Shown here piece after piece: positions 50,876 to 60,595 of a stretch of 64,000 nt of DNA (its first letter is position 1; every line of letters begins with the position of its first letter). A model generated the notes under the pieces. The model had not been told where the DNA came from. It saw nothing but the letters and a program-made list of their open reading frames with translations, and ran no database searches. Origin of the DNA: RUG12461 sp045661345. Lineage in GTDB: Bacteria; Bacillota; Clostridia; Lachnospirales; Lachnospiraceae. Both the position numbers and the translations under genes were made by a program. The stretch covers positions 1 to 64,000 of the forward strand of contig JAZRFM010000025.1 of NCBI GenBank assembly GCA_045661345.1, given 5' to 3'.

Positions 50876-53800
50876 GTGCGTAAGCGGATGAAAGAGCTGG
50901 CCGGAGGGATGATTGATAATTCCGGACCGATCCTGAAGATCTCATCCGATAAGGTGGAGCTCGAAGTACTGGAGGGACAGACCGCGACCGGAGAGTTTCG
51001 GGTGTCTTCCCTGGATCGGAGAAAGATCCGGGGAATTGTCTATACTTCCGGTATGCGGATGAATTGTCTGACCCCGCAGTTTGAGGGAGAGGAAGCGGTC
51101 ATCCGCTATGAATTTTATAGCGAAGGGCTGCATGAAGGAAACATTGAGAAGGGCTTTTTTTATCTGATCTGCAATCAGTGTGAATACAGCCTTTCTTTTG
51201 TTGTCACCATTACGAAACCCTACGCCCTTACCAGTATCGGACGGATCCGTTCTCTCAGAGATTTTCAAAAGCTGGCCGGAGAAAGCCCGGAAGAGGCTGT
51301 GAAAATCTTTTCCTCCTCGGTATTTCGCAGTATTTTCAAAGACAATGAATGGAAGGAGCGACTGACCTACGAGGCGCTGCTTGATCCGCTTCATGCCACA
51401 AACAGCATGGAGGAGTTTTTGATTTCCTGTGCCAAAAAGGAGCCCGTGGACTTTTCGCTGGAGTGCCATGAAAAAACCTATGAAGCCCCGGAGGAGGATG
51501 TCAGTGACACGATTCCCCTCGTAGTCACGGGACAGGGAGAGTTTTTTGTGACGATCCGTTCGGACAGCCCGGTTCTGGTGCCGGAGAAGGAGTCCTACAC
51601 AAGAACAGATCTGAACGGCAGCAACGGACAGATCGTATTTTACCTCCGCCATAAGGCGATGCACGCAGGAGAAAATGATGCGCTTCTTACAGTGGAGTCT
51701 GCACGCAAGACCGAGACTGTTCGGATACGGATCCTTGCCCCGGCGCGGGATGAAAAGGATGAGGAAGAGCGTCACAAGAGAGCAGAGATAGCCAAAGGCC
51801 GGATCCGCCTGACAGAGGATTATCTTTCCTACCGCCTGAAACGGATGGTGACAGGAGAGTGGGCGAAACGAACCATTGACCTGTGCCGTCATCTGAACGC
51901 ATTGGATCCGGAGAACGACTGGTACGTGCTCATGCAGGCACAGGCTTTTCTGGTGAATAAACAGAAGCAGGAGGCCAGATGGATTCTGGACGCATACCGG
52001 AAGGAAGCCAAGGCTACGGATACGCCGGAGTACGCGTACTTCCTTTACCTGTGCACGCTTTCAGAGCGCGAAAGCGCTTACGTTGACCGGCTGACTGAGG
52101 AGATCGAAGAGATCTATCACCGGAATCCGGAAGATCTGGCAGTGTTCTGGATCCGCCTGTTTTTGCGGGAAGAGTTTTGTGATAATGATGAGAAACGTCT
52201 GGCGGCCATCAAGGCGCGCTGCATGGAAGGCGCGAGAAGCCCCTATTTGTATATGGAGGCCTATTACCAGATGTGGATGGATCCCCATATGCTGGAGCGT
52301 CTGGATGATTTTGAAATTCAGGTGCTCTATTGGGCGGCAAAGCGCAAAGCGCTTTCCAAGGATCTGGCCATACAGATTTCCTCCCGTTCCGAGCAGCGAA
52401 GGGACTTCCATCCCCTTTTGTACCGGCTGCTCTGCATGACCTATGAGGCTTACCCCCGTGATGACCTCGTACAGGCGGTCTGCGCTTATCTGATCAGGAC
52501 GGGGCATACCGCGGATTCCCGTTACTTTTACTGGTTCGAGCGCGGTGTGGAGCTGAATCTTCGTGTTACCGGTCTGGCAGAGGCTTACCTGCTGTCCATG
52601 GATATGCAGAAGGCGGAAGTGCTGCCGAAGGTGATCGAGATGTATTTTCAATACAGCAGCACCCTTCCGAAGGAAAAGAAGGCCGAGCTTTTTGCCCGGA
52701 TCGTAAAAGAAAAAAAGAAAAACAGGGAGCTGTATTACGAATACCGCCGCAATATGGAAACCTTTGCGCTGGATGAGATGCAGGAGGGGGCGATCAGTGA
52801 AGACCTGGCGGTGATCTATGACGATCTCCTGTCGGAGGGGATGATCAACAAGGAGATTGCACTTTCCATGGAGCATCTGATGTTTACCTATCAGGTGCAG
52901 TGCGCAAATCCCCATATCGTTTCTTTGATCGTGGTGCATGAGGAACTGAAAAAATCAGAGCGGATCCCCGTACGGGATCAACATGCGCTGATCCGTCTTT
53001 ATACCAATCATTACAGTATCGCGGCGGAGGATGCCGAGGGACGGCGGTTTTCACCTCTGACAGCGGAGCTGACTTTAAAACGCCTCATGAATCCCGTTCA
53101 TTACCTGCCGAAATGCATATCCCTTGCCGACGGACGGCTGCCTTACGTGCTGCATCATCTTTCCGGAAAAGAGAATTACCGGGAATCACTTACGAAGGAA
53201 CGGGACAACCTGCGACTGCTTATGTCATCCGATCAGATCACGGATGCATACAAGCTGAAGCTGTGTCCGCTGCTGGTGCGGCTTTACGATGATTATTCGG
53301 ATCCGGCTGAGCTTACCGCCTATATTCGCATTATCGACGGGAAGCGTCTTCCGGCGGAGAGCCGTGTGGAGCTGACGGAGCTGATGATCGAGAAAAAGAT
53401 GTATCAGGAAGCGTATCTGATGCTGCAACAGTTCGGAACGGAGCTTGTGGATCCCGGAAAGCTGGTACCCCTCGTTTCCTTCAAGATCGAAAGTACGGAT
53501 TACGCCGAGGATGATTTTTTGCTGGCTCTCACCATGGAGGCCTTCCGCAGTCATAAATACAATGACATCATGCTGACGTACCTGTGCAAATGTCTGAACG
53601 CACCGACAGATGAGATGGAAGCTGTATGGCGTACGGCACAGGGCTTCGGGATCGATACCTTTGAACTGGAGGAACGGATCCTGGTACAGTCGCTGTATGC
53701 GGCCCGGATGACGCCGTCGGTACAGAACGTGTTTGACAGTTACGCAAAGGGTGGCGGCAGAGAGCTCGTCATGGATGCTTATGCGAATTATGTTGCCTAC

Positions 53801-54433
53801 TCCTATTTTGTGCGGGAGCAGGTGACGCCGCCGGCTTTGTTCGAGGAATTAAAGGCACGTTATCTGGATGGTGCGGAGCTGACGGATATCTGCAAGCTTG
53901 CCCTGTTAAAGTATCATACGGAAATACCGGAGCTTTCGGAGGAGGACGAGAAATGGATGGATGAGCTTCTGGCAGAGCTGATCCGGCAGGAAATGTTTTT
54001 CTCGTTTTACCGGAAGCTTCCGGAACGTCTGCTTGAAAAATACCAGTTTTATGACAAGACCTTTTTGGAATTCAGGACAGATCCGAAGCGTCGTGTTCTT
54101 CTCCACTATGCGCTGCCGGAGGCACCGGATCAGTATATGACGGAAGAAATGCAGCATATGTACGGCGGCATCTTTGTGAGGCAGTTTGTCCTGTTTTTTG
54201 GGGAAAGTATCCAGTACTACATCACGGAGGAGGAAGAGGAGACGGAAAAGGTGGTCTTGTCCGACCAGATCACGAACGTGGATGTCTTCTCACAGATCCC
54301 CGAGACACGTTTCTCCCTGCTGAATGAGATTATGCTGCACCACACGTTGAAGGAATCAGATGAACTGCTCCGGTGTATGGAGGAATATGAGGCGAAGCAG
54401 GAGGTTGTCCGGCGGGAGTTTCAGGCGCTGTAG
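50876..54433 (+). CDS. Large DUF5717-like protein: Ig-like start and long helical solenoid
   Basis: About 1185 residues from GTG 50876, which has AAGGTGG five bases upstream and opens RKRMKELAGGMIDNSGPIL; a GTG at 50804 is in frame but lies only some ten bases after the likely -10. Residues about 15-120 look like a beta-sandwich (GQTATGEFRVSSLDRRK, FEGEEAVIRYEFYSEG, LICNQCEYSLSFVV). A second such domain may follow. From about 300 on it is helical repeat with TPR-like spacing. I remember this as DUF5717. Function unknown; it is the first of four tightly packed genes. Confidence 0.75.
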   Translation: MRKRMKELAGGMIDNSGPILKISSDKVELEVLEGQTATGEFRVSSLDRRKIRGIVYTSGMRMNCLTPQFEGEEAVIRYEFYSEGLHEGNIEKGFFYLICNQCEYSLSFVVTITKPYALTSIGRIRSLRDFQKLAGESPEEAVKIFSSSVFRSIFKDNEWKERLTYEALLDPLHATNSMEEFLISCAKKEPVDFSLECHEKTYEAPEEDVSDTIPLVVTGQGEFFVTIRSDSPVLVPEKESYTRTDLNGSNGQIVFYLRHKAMHAGENDALLTVESARKTETVRIRILAPARDEKDEEERHKRAEIAKGRIRLTEDYLSYRLKRMVTGEWAKRTIDLCRHLNALDPENDWYVLMQAQAFLVNKQKQEARWILDAYRKEAKATDTPEYAYFLYLCTLSERESAYVDRLTEEIEEIYHRNPEDLAVFWIRLFLREEFCDNDEKRLAAIKARCMEGARSPYLYMEAYYQMWMDPHMLERLDDFEIQVLYWAAKRKALSKDLAIQISSRSEQRRDFHPLLYRLLCMTYEAYPRDDLVQAVCAYLIRTGHTADSRYFYWFERGVELNLRVTGLAEAYLLSMDMQKAEVLPKVIEMYFQYSSTLPKEKKAELFARIVKEKKKNRELYYEYRRNMETFALDEMQEGAISEDLAVIYDDLLSEGMINKEIALSMEHLMFTYQVQCANPHIVSLIVVHEELKKSERIPVRDQHALIRLYTNHYSIAAEDAEGRRFSPLTAELTLKRLMNPVHYLPKCISLADGRLPYVLHHLSGKENYRESLTKERDNLRLLMSSDQITDAYKLKLCPLLVRLYDDYSDPAELTAYIRIIDGKRLPAESRVELTELMIEKKMYQEAYLMLQQFGTELVDPGKLVPLVSFKIESTDYAEDDFLLALTMEAFRSHKYNDIMLTYLCKCLNAPTDEMEAVWRTAQGFGIDTFELEERILVQSLYAARMTPSVQNVFDSYAKGGGRELVMDAYANYVAYSYFVREQVTPPALFEELKARYLDGAELTDICKLALLKYHTEIPELSEEDEKWMDELLAELIRQEMFFSFYRKLPERLLEKYQFYDKTFLEFRTDPKRRVLLHYALPEAPDQYMTEEMQHMYGGIFVRQFVLFFGESIQYYITEEEEETEKVVLSDQITNVDVFSQIPETRFSLLNEIMLHHTLKESDELLRCMEEYEAKQEVVRREFQAL

Positions 54434-54445
54434 GAAAGGATGATT

Positions 54446-55678
54446 ATGCTGACAGATAAACCGAAGTTGTTCCTGGGGCTGGAACTGAATCCGGATTTTG
54501 CCATGATCAGCTCCTGCACGGAGCTGAAAAAAGAACCGGAAACAATCAGCCGTATCAACGGAAGTGAACAGTATCAGATTCCCATGACGATCTGCAAACG
54601 AAAAGGGATCGGTCAGTGGTTTTATGGCGATGATGTGAGCAGATCAGCAACGGAGGAAGTGGTGGTTGTCGACGATCTGTACCGCAGAGCGCTGGCAGGA
54701 GAGGAGATCCGTGTCGAAGATGCGGTGTATCAGGCAGAAGAGCTGCTGGCACTGTTTATACGGAAGGTATTGATGCTTCCGCGGCGGCTCGGCAATCAGC
54801 TTGAGATCGCAAAGCTGGTGGTGACGGTACCGGAGCTGCTGCCCGGGAGTGTCGCGGTACTGAAGCGCGTTTTGAGGCAGAACGACCTCAGAGAGGAGCA
54901 GATCCATCTCGTCGATAATCGGGAAAGCTTCTATTATTATGCCCTCAGCCAGACAGAGGACCTGTATCTGCACGATGTGGCGCTGTTTGATCTGACGGAG
55001 GGAATCCTGAAATTCTGTCTCCTTTCCAGAAATGAGCGCACCACGCCCCAGACCATTCAGATCGCGGAAAAGAATTACGGGATGCTGTATCGGGATCTGG
55101 ATGAAATGTTTACCGGCGTCATCGAAGATGCCTTTGCCCACCGGATCGTTTCCACCACCTATCTCACCGGAGACGGGTTCGACAGCAGCTGGATGAAAGA
55201 ATCGCTGCGGGTGCTGTGCCGCGGCAGAAAAGCCTTTCTCGGACGTAATCTGTATTCCAAGGGCGCCTGTTTTGCGGCGCTGGTAAAGGGAAACGAAAAG
55301 CCCTGGAATTATGTGTACATGGGGGAAAATGAGCTGAAGCTCAATGTCAGCGTGAAGGTGCGCGATGAAAGGGAGATGTCCTTTCTGACGCTTCTGACAG
55401 CGGGGGAGAGCTGGTATGATGCGGCCGGCTCGGTGGAGGTGATCTTAAACGGCAAGCCGGAGATTGATTTCTGGCTGCAGGAGCCCCAAAGCCGGGAAGC
55501 GAAGATCCAGTCCGTGGAGCTTCTCGATTTTCCGGAACGGGAGGAGAAGACCAGCCGACTCCGGATCAGCGCGAAACCGGAATCGGACAGGAAGATCCGC
55601 GTGTCTGTGAAGGATCTGGGATTCGGGGAGATTGTACGCGCAACGGAAAAGACCTGGGAGTACGTAATCAATGAGTGA
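54446..55678 (+). CDS. DUF5716-like protein; degenerate Hsp70/actin-type fold
   Basis: 410 residues from ATG 54446, six bases after GGAAAGG. Segments line up in order with Hsp70: LFLGLELNPDFAMIS for the first phosphate loop, LVVTVPELLPGSVAVLKRVL and HLVDNRESFYYYAL for the VTVPA...NEPTAAAL part, VALFDLTEGILKFCLLS for the second phosphate loop, and STTYLTGDGFDSSWMKESL for the adenosine motif. The key Gly and Thr residues of the loops are largely lost, so it may not hydrolyse ATP. The C-terminal 110 residues are beta-rich (SVEVILNGKPEIDFWL). I remember this as DUF5716. Confidence 0.75.
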   Translation: MLTDKPKLFLGLELNPDFAMISSCTELKKEPETISRINGSEQYQIPMTICKRKGIGQWFYGDDVSRSATEEVVVVDDLYRRALAGEEIRVEDAVYQAEELLALFIRKVLMLPRRLGNQLEIAKLVVTVPELLPGSVAVLKRVLRQNDLREEQIHLVDNRESFYYYALSQTEDLYLHDVALFDLTEGILKFCLLSRNERTTPQTIQIAEKNYGMLYRDLDEMFTGVIEDAFAHRIVSTTYLTGDGFDSSWMKESLRVLCRGRKAFLGRNLYSKGACFAALVKGNEKPWNYVYMGENELKLNVSVKVRDEREMSFLTLLTAGESWYDAAGSVEVILNGKPEIDFWLQEPQSREAKIQSVELLDFPEREEKTSRLRISAKPESDRKIRVSVKDLGFGEIVRATEKTWEYVINE

Positions 55679-56441
55679 GCTGATCTTATGTGATGGCAGG
55701 ATCGCGGCCATGCCGTTTTATATTGAGAGCGCGGAGCTGAATATCTATACCATGGAGGAGCTCTGCTACTATATCCGCCACAATCTCTATAACCTTGACC
55801 AGGATCTGATGAGTGAGGATTTTATCCTGTTTCTGGAGCATGAGCTGGGTAAAACGGAGCTTGCCGCGGAGCTGCGGCAGGTGCGGCGGAGAGAAAATGC
55901 GGCATATCCCTTTTATATGACGATTCTCCTTGCCTGCGGATATCTGAACAGAGAGGAGCTGCAGGAATGTGATGCGGTTCTGAAGGGTCTGCGCAACAAA
56001 TCGGCGTTTCAATGCCGTAAGATCCGGGCGGATCATTATCTGAAACGGGAAATGTATGCAAGGGCCATCACGGAATACCGGATGCTTCTGCAGTCCGAGG
56101 AACGCAGGAAGGAAGCGGATGTGGAGGTGGGCAATGTCTGGCATAACCTTGGCTGCGCTTACGCGGGACTGTTCCTTTTTGCGGAGGCGGAAGAGTGCTT
56201 CTTTACGGCGGCAGGCAAAAATCAGTCGGAGTACACGGTAAAGCTTTTGGAACTGTGCCGTGCATACCGGAAATCCGGATTTCCGGCACCGGGAGAAAAT
56301 CTGGATTCGACGTATCGCGCCCTGGTGAACGAAGCAAAGGGGCATTTGCGGGAAAACGACCTGGAAGGGTTTTATGCATCCCTGCTGCCGCGGATCAATG
56401 AGTATAAGAATACCTATCGCAAAAACAGCCAGATGATGTGA
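55671..56441 (+). CDS. TPR-like helical protein, unknown
   Basis: 256 residues; the ATG lies inside the end of the previous gene (overlap of 8 bases). It opens with a strand-rich part (LILCDGRIAAMPFYIESAELNIY), then helices; VWHNLGCAYAGLFLFAEAEECFFTAAG is a good TPR unit. It probably binds the Hsp70-like protein or the large protein, as TPR proteins often do. Third of four genes. Confidence 0.7.
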   Translation: MSELILCDGRIAAMPFYIESAELNIYTMEELCYYIRHNLYNLDQDLMSEDFILFLEHELGKTELAAELRQVRRRENAAYPFYMTILLACGYLNREELQECDAVLKGLRNKSAFQCRKIRADHYLKREMYARAITEYRMLLQSEERRKEADVEVGNVWHNLGCAYAGLFLFAEAEECFFTAAGKNQSEYTVKLLELCRAYRKSGFPAPGENLDSTYRALVNEAKGHLRENDLEGFYASLLPRINEYKNTYRKNSQMM

Positions 56442-56453
56442 CGGAGGAGTTGG

Positions 56454-57617
56454 ATGTCGTTCTTTTCAAAGCTGTTTCGTAAAAAGAAAAAAGAGCCGGC
56501 GTTTGAAGACATCGAGCAGGATCTGGTAAGAGACGAACAAGCCTATCCCGTTTCTGCATCCCACGCGGCGGTTGATGGCTGTGAAGAGCTGATCGAGCTT
56601 GCAAGGGAGCTGGAGGATGCCAGATCCGAGTACCGTGTGGTGACGGCCTACCTTTCCGACGTCGAAAGGCTGCAGGAGCTCCCGGAGGATGAAAAAAAGC
56701 GTCTGGCCGATACAGCGGAACACATGGTGAAGCTGACACAGGATCGGGAGAAGCTTCTGAAAAAGGAAAAGAAGATCTCGGATGTTGTGTTTCGCGAAAT
56801 GGAACGCGAAGAGAAGCAGATGCCGGACGTGATCGAACGCTATGCGGCAAATGAAGCTTATCTTGCCACCCTGGAACGGGACATGAATTATCTGGAAAAT
56901 GAAAAGCTGCAGTGGGAGATGCTGGGGGAGGATTACAGGGATTCCGTGCAGCGGTTCCGCTTCCTTCTCAGAGCCCTGTTCTCCACAGCCATCGCCTTTG
57001 TTGTCATCATGCTGGTGCTGGAGTTTGCGTTTCAGATCCATCTCATTACCGCTTTTGTGATTCTGTCTGCGGTACTGGCCATCGCCGGGTTCTTTGTTTA
57101 CCTGAAGATGATGCATGATGAGAGGGAGATTCAGCAGTGTGACGTGAACAGGAACCACGCAATCAAGCTGCTGAATAAAGTCCGGATCAAATATGTCAAC
57201 ATCAGGAACGCGGTGGACTACACCGCAGAGAAGTATCACGTCAGGTCTTCCAGAGAGCTTTTGAAAACATGGGAGGACTATCAGGAAGCAGTACGGGAAC
57301 GGGCAAAGTTTGCCGTAAACAGCCAGGATCTGAACTTTTATACAGATAAACTTCTGAAGCTCCTGAGAAGCTATCGGCTCTACGATGCGGCGGTCTGGCT
57401 TTCCACACCGGAGGCGCTGGTTGACAGCCGCGAGATGGTGGAGGTCAAGCATAACATGATCGTTCGACGCCAGAAGCTGCGCCAGAGGATAGAATACGGC
57501 ACCGGGAAGATCAGGGAGGAGCAGGAAAACATCGAAAAGCTCCTGCAGAAGGATCCTGCGGGGCGTGCAGAGATGGAAAACGTGCTGAAGACCATTGATA
57601 AAATACTGGAATCATAA
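56454..57617 (+). CDS. Coiled-coil membrane protein of the DUF5717-like operon
   Basis: 387 residues, GGAGG before the ATG. An N-terminal basic patch (FSKLFRKKKKEP), a long coiled coil (about 45-165), two membrane segments (LFSTAIAFVVIMLVLEFAF and ITAFVILSAVLAIAGFFVYL), then more coiled coil to the end (RQRIEYGTGKIREEQENIEKLL). Both coiled coils face the same side, so it may be a membrane platform for the other three proteins. Function unknown. Confidence 0.75.
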   Translation: MSFFSKLFRKKKKEPAFEDIEQDLVRDEQAYPVSASHAAVDGCEELIELARELEDARSEYRVVTAYLSDVERLQELPEDEKKRLADTAEHMVKLTQDREKLLKKEKKISDVVFREMEREEKQMPDVIERYAANEAYLATLERDMNYLENEKLQWEMLGEDYRDSVQRFRFLLRALFSTAIAFVVIMLVLEFAFQIHLITAFVILSAVLAIAGFFVYLKMMHDEREIQQCDVNRNHAIKLLNKVRIKYVNIRNAVDYTAEKYHVRSSRELLKTWEDYQEAVRERAKFAVNSQDLNFYTDKLLKLLRSYRLYDAAVWLSTPEALVDSREMVEVKHNMIVRRQKLRQRIEYGTGKIREEQENIEKLLQKDPAGRAEMENVLKTIDKILES

Positions 57618-57656
57618 CCGGACAATGACTGGGGGAAATAGAAGGAGGGGAAAACC

Positions 57657-59114
57657 ATGATGAATGCAGATGAAAATGTGATTAAAGTAAAGCATGAGGT
57701 GCTTCGTGTGGTGGCAAAGCATGCATTTGAAGGAGATCTGGAAAGTGCCAGGGACGATATCCCGTATCAGATCATTCCCGGGCCGACACCGCAGTTCCGG
57801 TGCTGTGTTTACAAGGAACGGGAGATCATACGGCAGCGGATTAAGCTTTGTGAGGGCAAGGCTTCCGGTCCGGTGGATGACGGCAATATCATCCAGGTGA
57901 TCCATGCCGCCTGTGAGGACTGCCCCATCAGTACCTATACGGTGACGGAAAACTGTCAGAACTGCCTGGGGAAGGCCTGTATCAATGCCTGCAAATTCGG
58001 CGCGATCGAAGCGGGAAGAGACCGCTCCCATATCGACCCGCAGAAATGCAAGGAGTGCGGGCATTGCGCAAAGGCCTGCCCCTACAATGCCATTGCACAC
58101 CTGAAGCGTCCCTGTAAGAACGCCTGTCCTGTAGACGCCATTACCTATGACGAGCACGGGATCTCCGTGATCGATGAGAAGAAGTGCATTCGATGCGGGC
58201 AATGTATCCACAGCTGTCCCTTTGGAGCCATCGGGATGAAACGGTGGATCGTACCGGTGATCAATGCGCTGAAGGATCCGAAGAAAAAAGTCTATGCGAT
58301 GCTGGCACCGGCGACGGAGGGGCAGTTCGGCCCCGACATTACCATGAACAGCTGGAAGAAGGCCATGGAGCAGCTTGGCTTTGACGGGTTTGTCGAAGTC
58401 GGTCTGGGCGGGGATATGACGGCAGCCTACGAAGCGGAAGAATGGCGGGAGGCGTATGAGGCCGGCGAAAAGAAAGTGACCTCCTGCTGCCCGGCGTTTG
58501 TGAATATGGTGCGCAGGCACTTTCCGGAGCTTGCGGATCGGGTTTCCACCACCATCTCGCCTATGGCTGCGGTATCCAGAATGCTGAAATCCGCGGATCC
58601 TGATTGTGTCACTGTCTTCATCGGCCCCTGTGTGGCCAAGAAATCCGAGATCGTGGATCAGAAGATCGAGGGAAATGCCGACTATGCGTTGTCTTACAGC
58701 GAGATCCGTGCCATCATGCGGGCAAAAGGCGTGACGATCAAGCTGGATGATACCAGCTATCAGGAAGCATCCATCTACGGAAAGCGGTTTGGCAATTCCG
58801 GCGGAGTGACGGCAGCTGTGCTGCAGAGTCTGCGGGAGGAAGGGCATGTGGCGGATGACGCGAAGGTCTGTATCGCAAACGGCGCCAAGGAATGCAAGAA
58901 AGCTTTGATGCTGCTGAAAGCCGGAAAGCTTCCGGAGGACTTTATCGAGGGCATGGCCTGTGAAGGCGGCTGCGTCGGCGGGCCAAGCGCTTTCAACGAC
59001 TATATTTCCACGAAGAAAAGCAGGGACGAACTGCTCAATCAGGCGGACGGCAGGTCGATACACGGAAATCTGGGGAAATACCCGATGGATCGTTTTTCCA
59101 TGCATCGTTCGTAG
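57657..59114 (+). CDS. Monomeric [FeFe]-hydrogenase, group B-like
   Basis: 485 residues. Several 4Fe-4S motifs (CQNCLGKACINAC, CKECGHCAKACP, CIRCGQCIHSCP) feed an H-cluster domain with TSCCPAF near 275, GPCVAKKSE near 323, and MACEGGCVGGPS near 433. The second motif has GPC rather than the MPC of the well-studied group A enzymes, which points to group B. It makes or uses H2 with ferredoxin. AGGAGG is upstream. No maturase genes (hydE/F/G) are in the window. Confidence 0.88.
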   Translation: MMNADENVIKVKHEVLRVVAKHAFEGDLESARDDIPYQIIPGPTPQFRCCVYKEREIIRQRIKLCEGKASGPVDDGNIIQVIHAACEDCPISTYTVTENCQNCLGKACINACKFGAIEAGRDRSHIDPQKCKECGHCAKACPYNAIAHLKRPCKNACPVDAITYDEHGISVIDEKKCIRCGQCIHSCPFGAIGMKRWIVPVINALKDPKKKVYAMLAPATEGQFGPDITMNSWKKAMEQLGFDGFVEVGLGGDMTAAYEAEEWREAYEAGEKKVTSCCPAFVNMVRRHFPELADRVSTTISPMAAVSRMLKSADPDCVTVFIGPCVAKKSEIVDQKIEGNADYALSYSEIRAIMRAKGVTIKLDDTSYQEASIYGKRFGNSGGVTAAVLQSLREEGHVADDAKVCIANGAKECKKALMLLKAGKLPEDFIEGMACEGGCVGGPSAFNDYISTKKSRDELLNQADGRSIHGNLGKYPMDRFSMHRS

Positions 59115-59131
59115 AAAAAGGGAGAAAAAAG

Positions 59132-60586
59132 ATGAAAATCCGAACAAGATTTGCGCCGAGTCCGACCGGCAGAATGCATGTCGGAAATCTCAGAACGGCG
59201 CTGTATGCTTATTTGATCGCCAAACATGCGGGCGGAGATTTTATCCTCCGTATAGAGGACACGGATCAGGAACGTTATGTGGAGGGCGCAGTGGACATTA
59301 TCTATCGTACACTTGCGGCCACGGGGCTTTTGCATGATGAGGGACCGGACAAGGATGGCGGCGTGGGACCGTATATCCAGAGTGAACGTCAGGCGAAGGG
59401 AATCTACCTCGAGTATGCCAAAAAGCTGATCGAAAAGGGGGAAGCGTATTATTGCTTCTGCGATCAGGAAAGGCTCTCTTCCCTGAAGCAGACTGTCGCG
59501 GGGAAGGAGATCTCGCTTTACGACAAGCACTGCCTGTCTCTGACGCCGGAGGAGGTGGAGAGGAATCTTGCCGAGGGAAAGCCTTATGTGATCAGGCAGA
59601 ATAATCCGCGGACGGGCACCACCACCTTTGAGGATGAGATCTACGGACCCATCACTGTGGACAACGCGGAACTGGACGATATGATTCTGATCAAATCCGA
59701 CGGATATCCGACCTACAACTTCGCAAATGTGGTGGACGATCACCTCATGGGGATCACCCATGTGGTGCGGGGAAATGAGTATCTTTCCTCTTCCCCGAAG
59801 TATAACCGTCTGTATGAGGCGTTTGGCTGGGAGATCCCGGTTTATATTCACTGCCCCCTCATTACCAACGAGGAACACGAAAAGCTCAGCAAGCGGAGCG
59901 GGCATTCCTCTTATGAGGATCTGATCGAGCAGGGGTTCCTGACAGAGGCGGTGGTGAATTTTGTCGCGCTGCTGGGCTGGAGCCCTGAGGACAATGAAGA
60001 GATCATGACACTGGAAGAGCTTGTGCAGAAGTTCGATTATCATCATATTAATAAGGCACCGGCGGTTTTTGATTATACGAAGCTGAAATGGATGAACGGG
60101 GAATATATTAAGAAGCTTCCCTTCGAGACATTCAAAAAGACGGCAGAGCCGATCCTCAGGGATACGGTCAAACGGGATTGTGACAGGGAGAAGATCCTGC
60201 ATATGGTACAAAGCCGGATCGAGGTTTTTCCGGATATTCCGGAGCTTGTGGACTTCTTTGAGACTGTGCCGCCTTATGAAAGTGCGCTGTATACACACAA
60301 GAAAATGAAGACGACGCCTGAGAGCTCGCTGTCCCTGCTGAAGGAGATTCTGCCGGTTCTGGAAGGGCAGACGGACTATACAAACGATGCTCTGTATACG
60401 GCACTCACGACATTTGCGCAGGAGAACGGTGTTAAGAACGGATATGTGCTCTGGCCGATCAGGACGGCGCTTTCCGGGAAGCCGTCCACACCGGGCGGTG
60501 CGACGGAATTGATGGAGATTCTCGGAAAAGAGGAATCCCTCTCCCGTATCCGCGCAGCGATTGCAAAGCTTGAAAAAGAAAGATAG
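59132..60586 (+). CDS. gltX: Glutamate-tRNA ligase
   Basis: 484 residues. Class I signature PSPTGRMHVGNLRTALYAYL (HIGH as HVGN), DTDQERYVEGAVDIIYRTL, FANVVDDHLMGITHVVRGNEYL in parts, and KLSKRSGHSSYEDL as the KMSKS loop. The C-terminal anticodon-binding part is present. It charges tRNA-Glu, and in Clostridia commonly tRNA-Gln too. It starts 17 bases after the hydrogenase gene with GGGAG. Confidence 0.96.
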   Translation: MKIRTRFAPSPTGRMHVGNLRTALYAYLIAKHAGGDFILRIEDTDQERYVEGAVDIIYRTLAATGLLHDEGPDKDGGVGPYIQSERQAKGIYLEYAKKLIEKGEAYYCFCDQERLSSLKQTVAGKEISLYDKHCLSLTPEEVERNLAEGKPYVIRQNNPRTGTTTFEDEIYGPITVDNAELDDMILIKSDGYPTYNFANVVDDHLMGITHVVRGNEYLSSSPKYNRLYEAFGWEIPVYIHCPLITNEEHEKLSKRSGHSSYEDLIEQGFLTEAVVNFVALLGWSPEDNEEIMTLEELVQKFDYHHINKAPAVFDYTKLKWMNGEYIKKLPFETFKKTAEPILRDTVKRDCDREKILHMVQSRIEVFPDIPELVDFFETVPPYESALYTHKKMKTTPESSLSLLKEILPVLEGQTDYTNDALYTALTTFAQENGVKNGYVLWPIRTALSGKPSTPGGATELMEILGKEESLSRIRAAIAKLEKER

Positions 60587-60595
60587 GGAGGGCGC

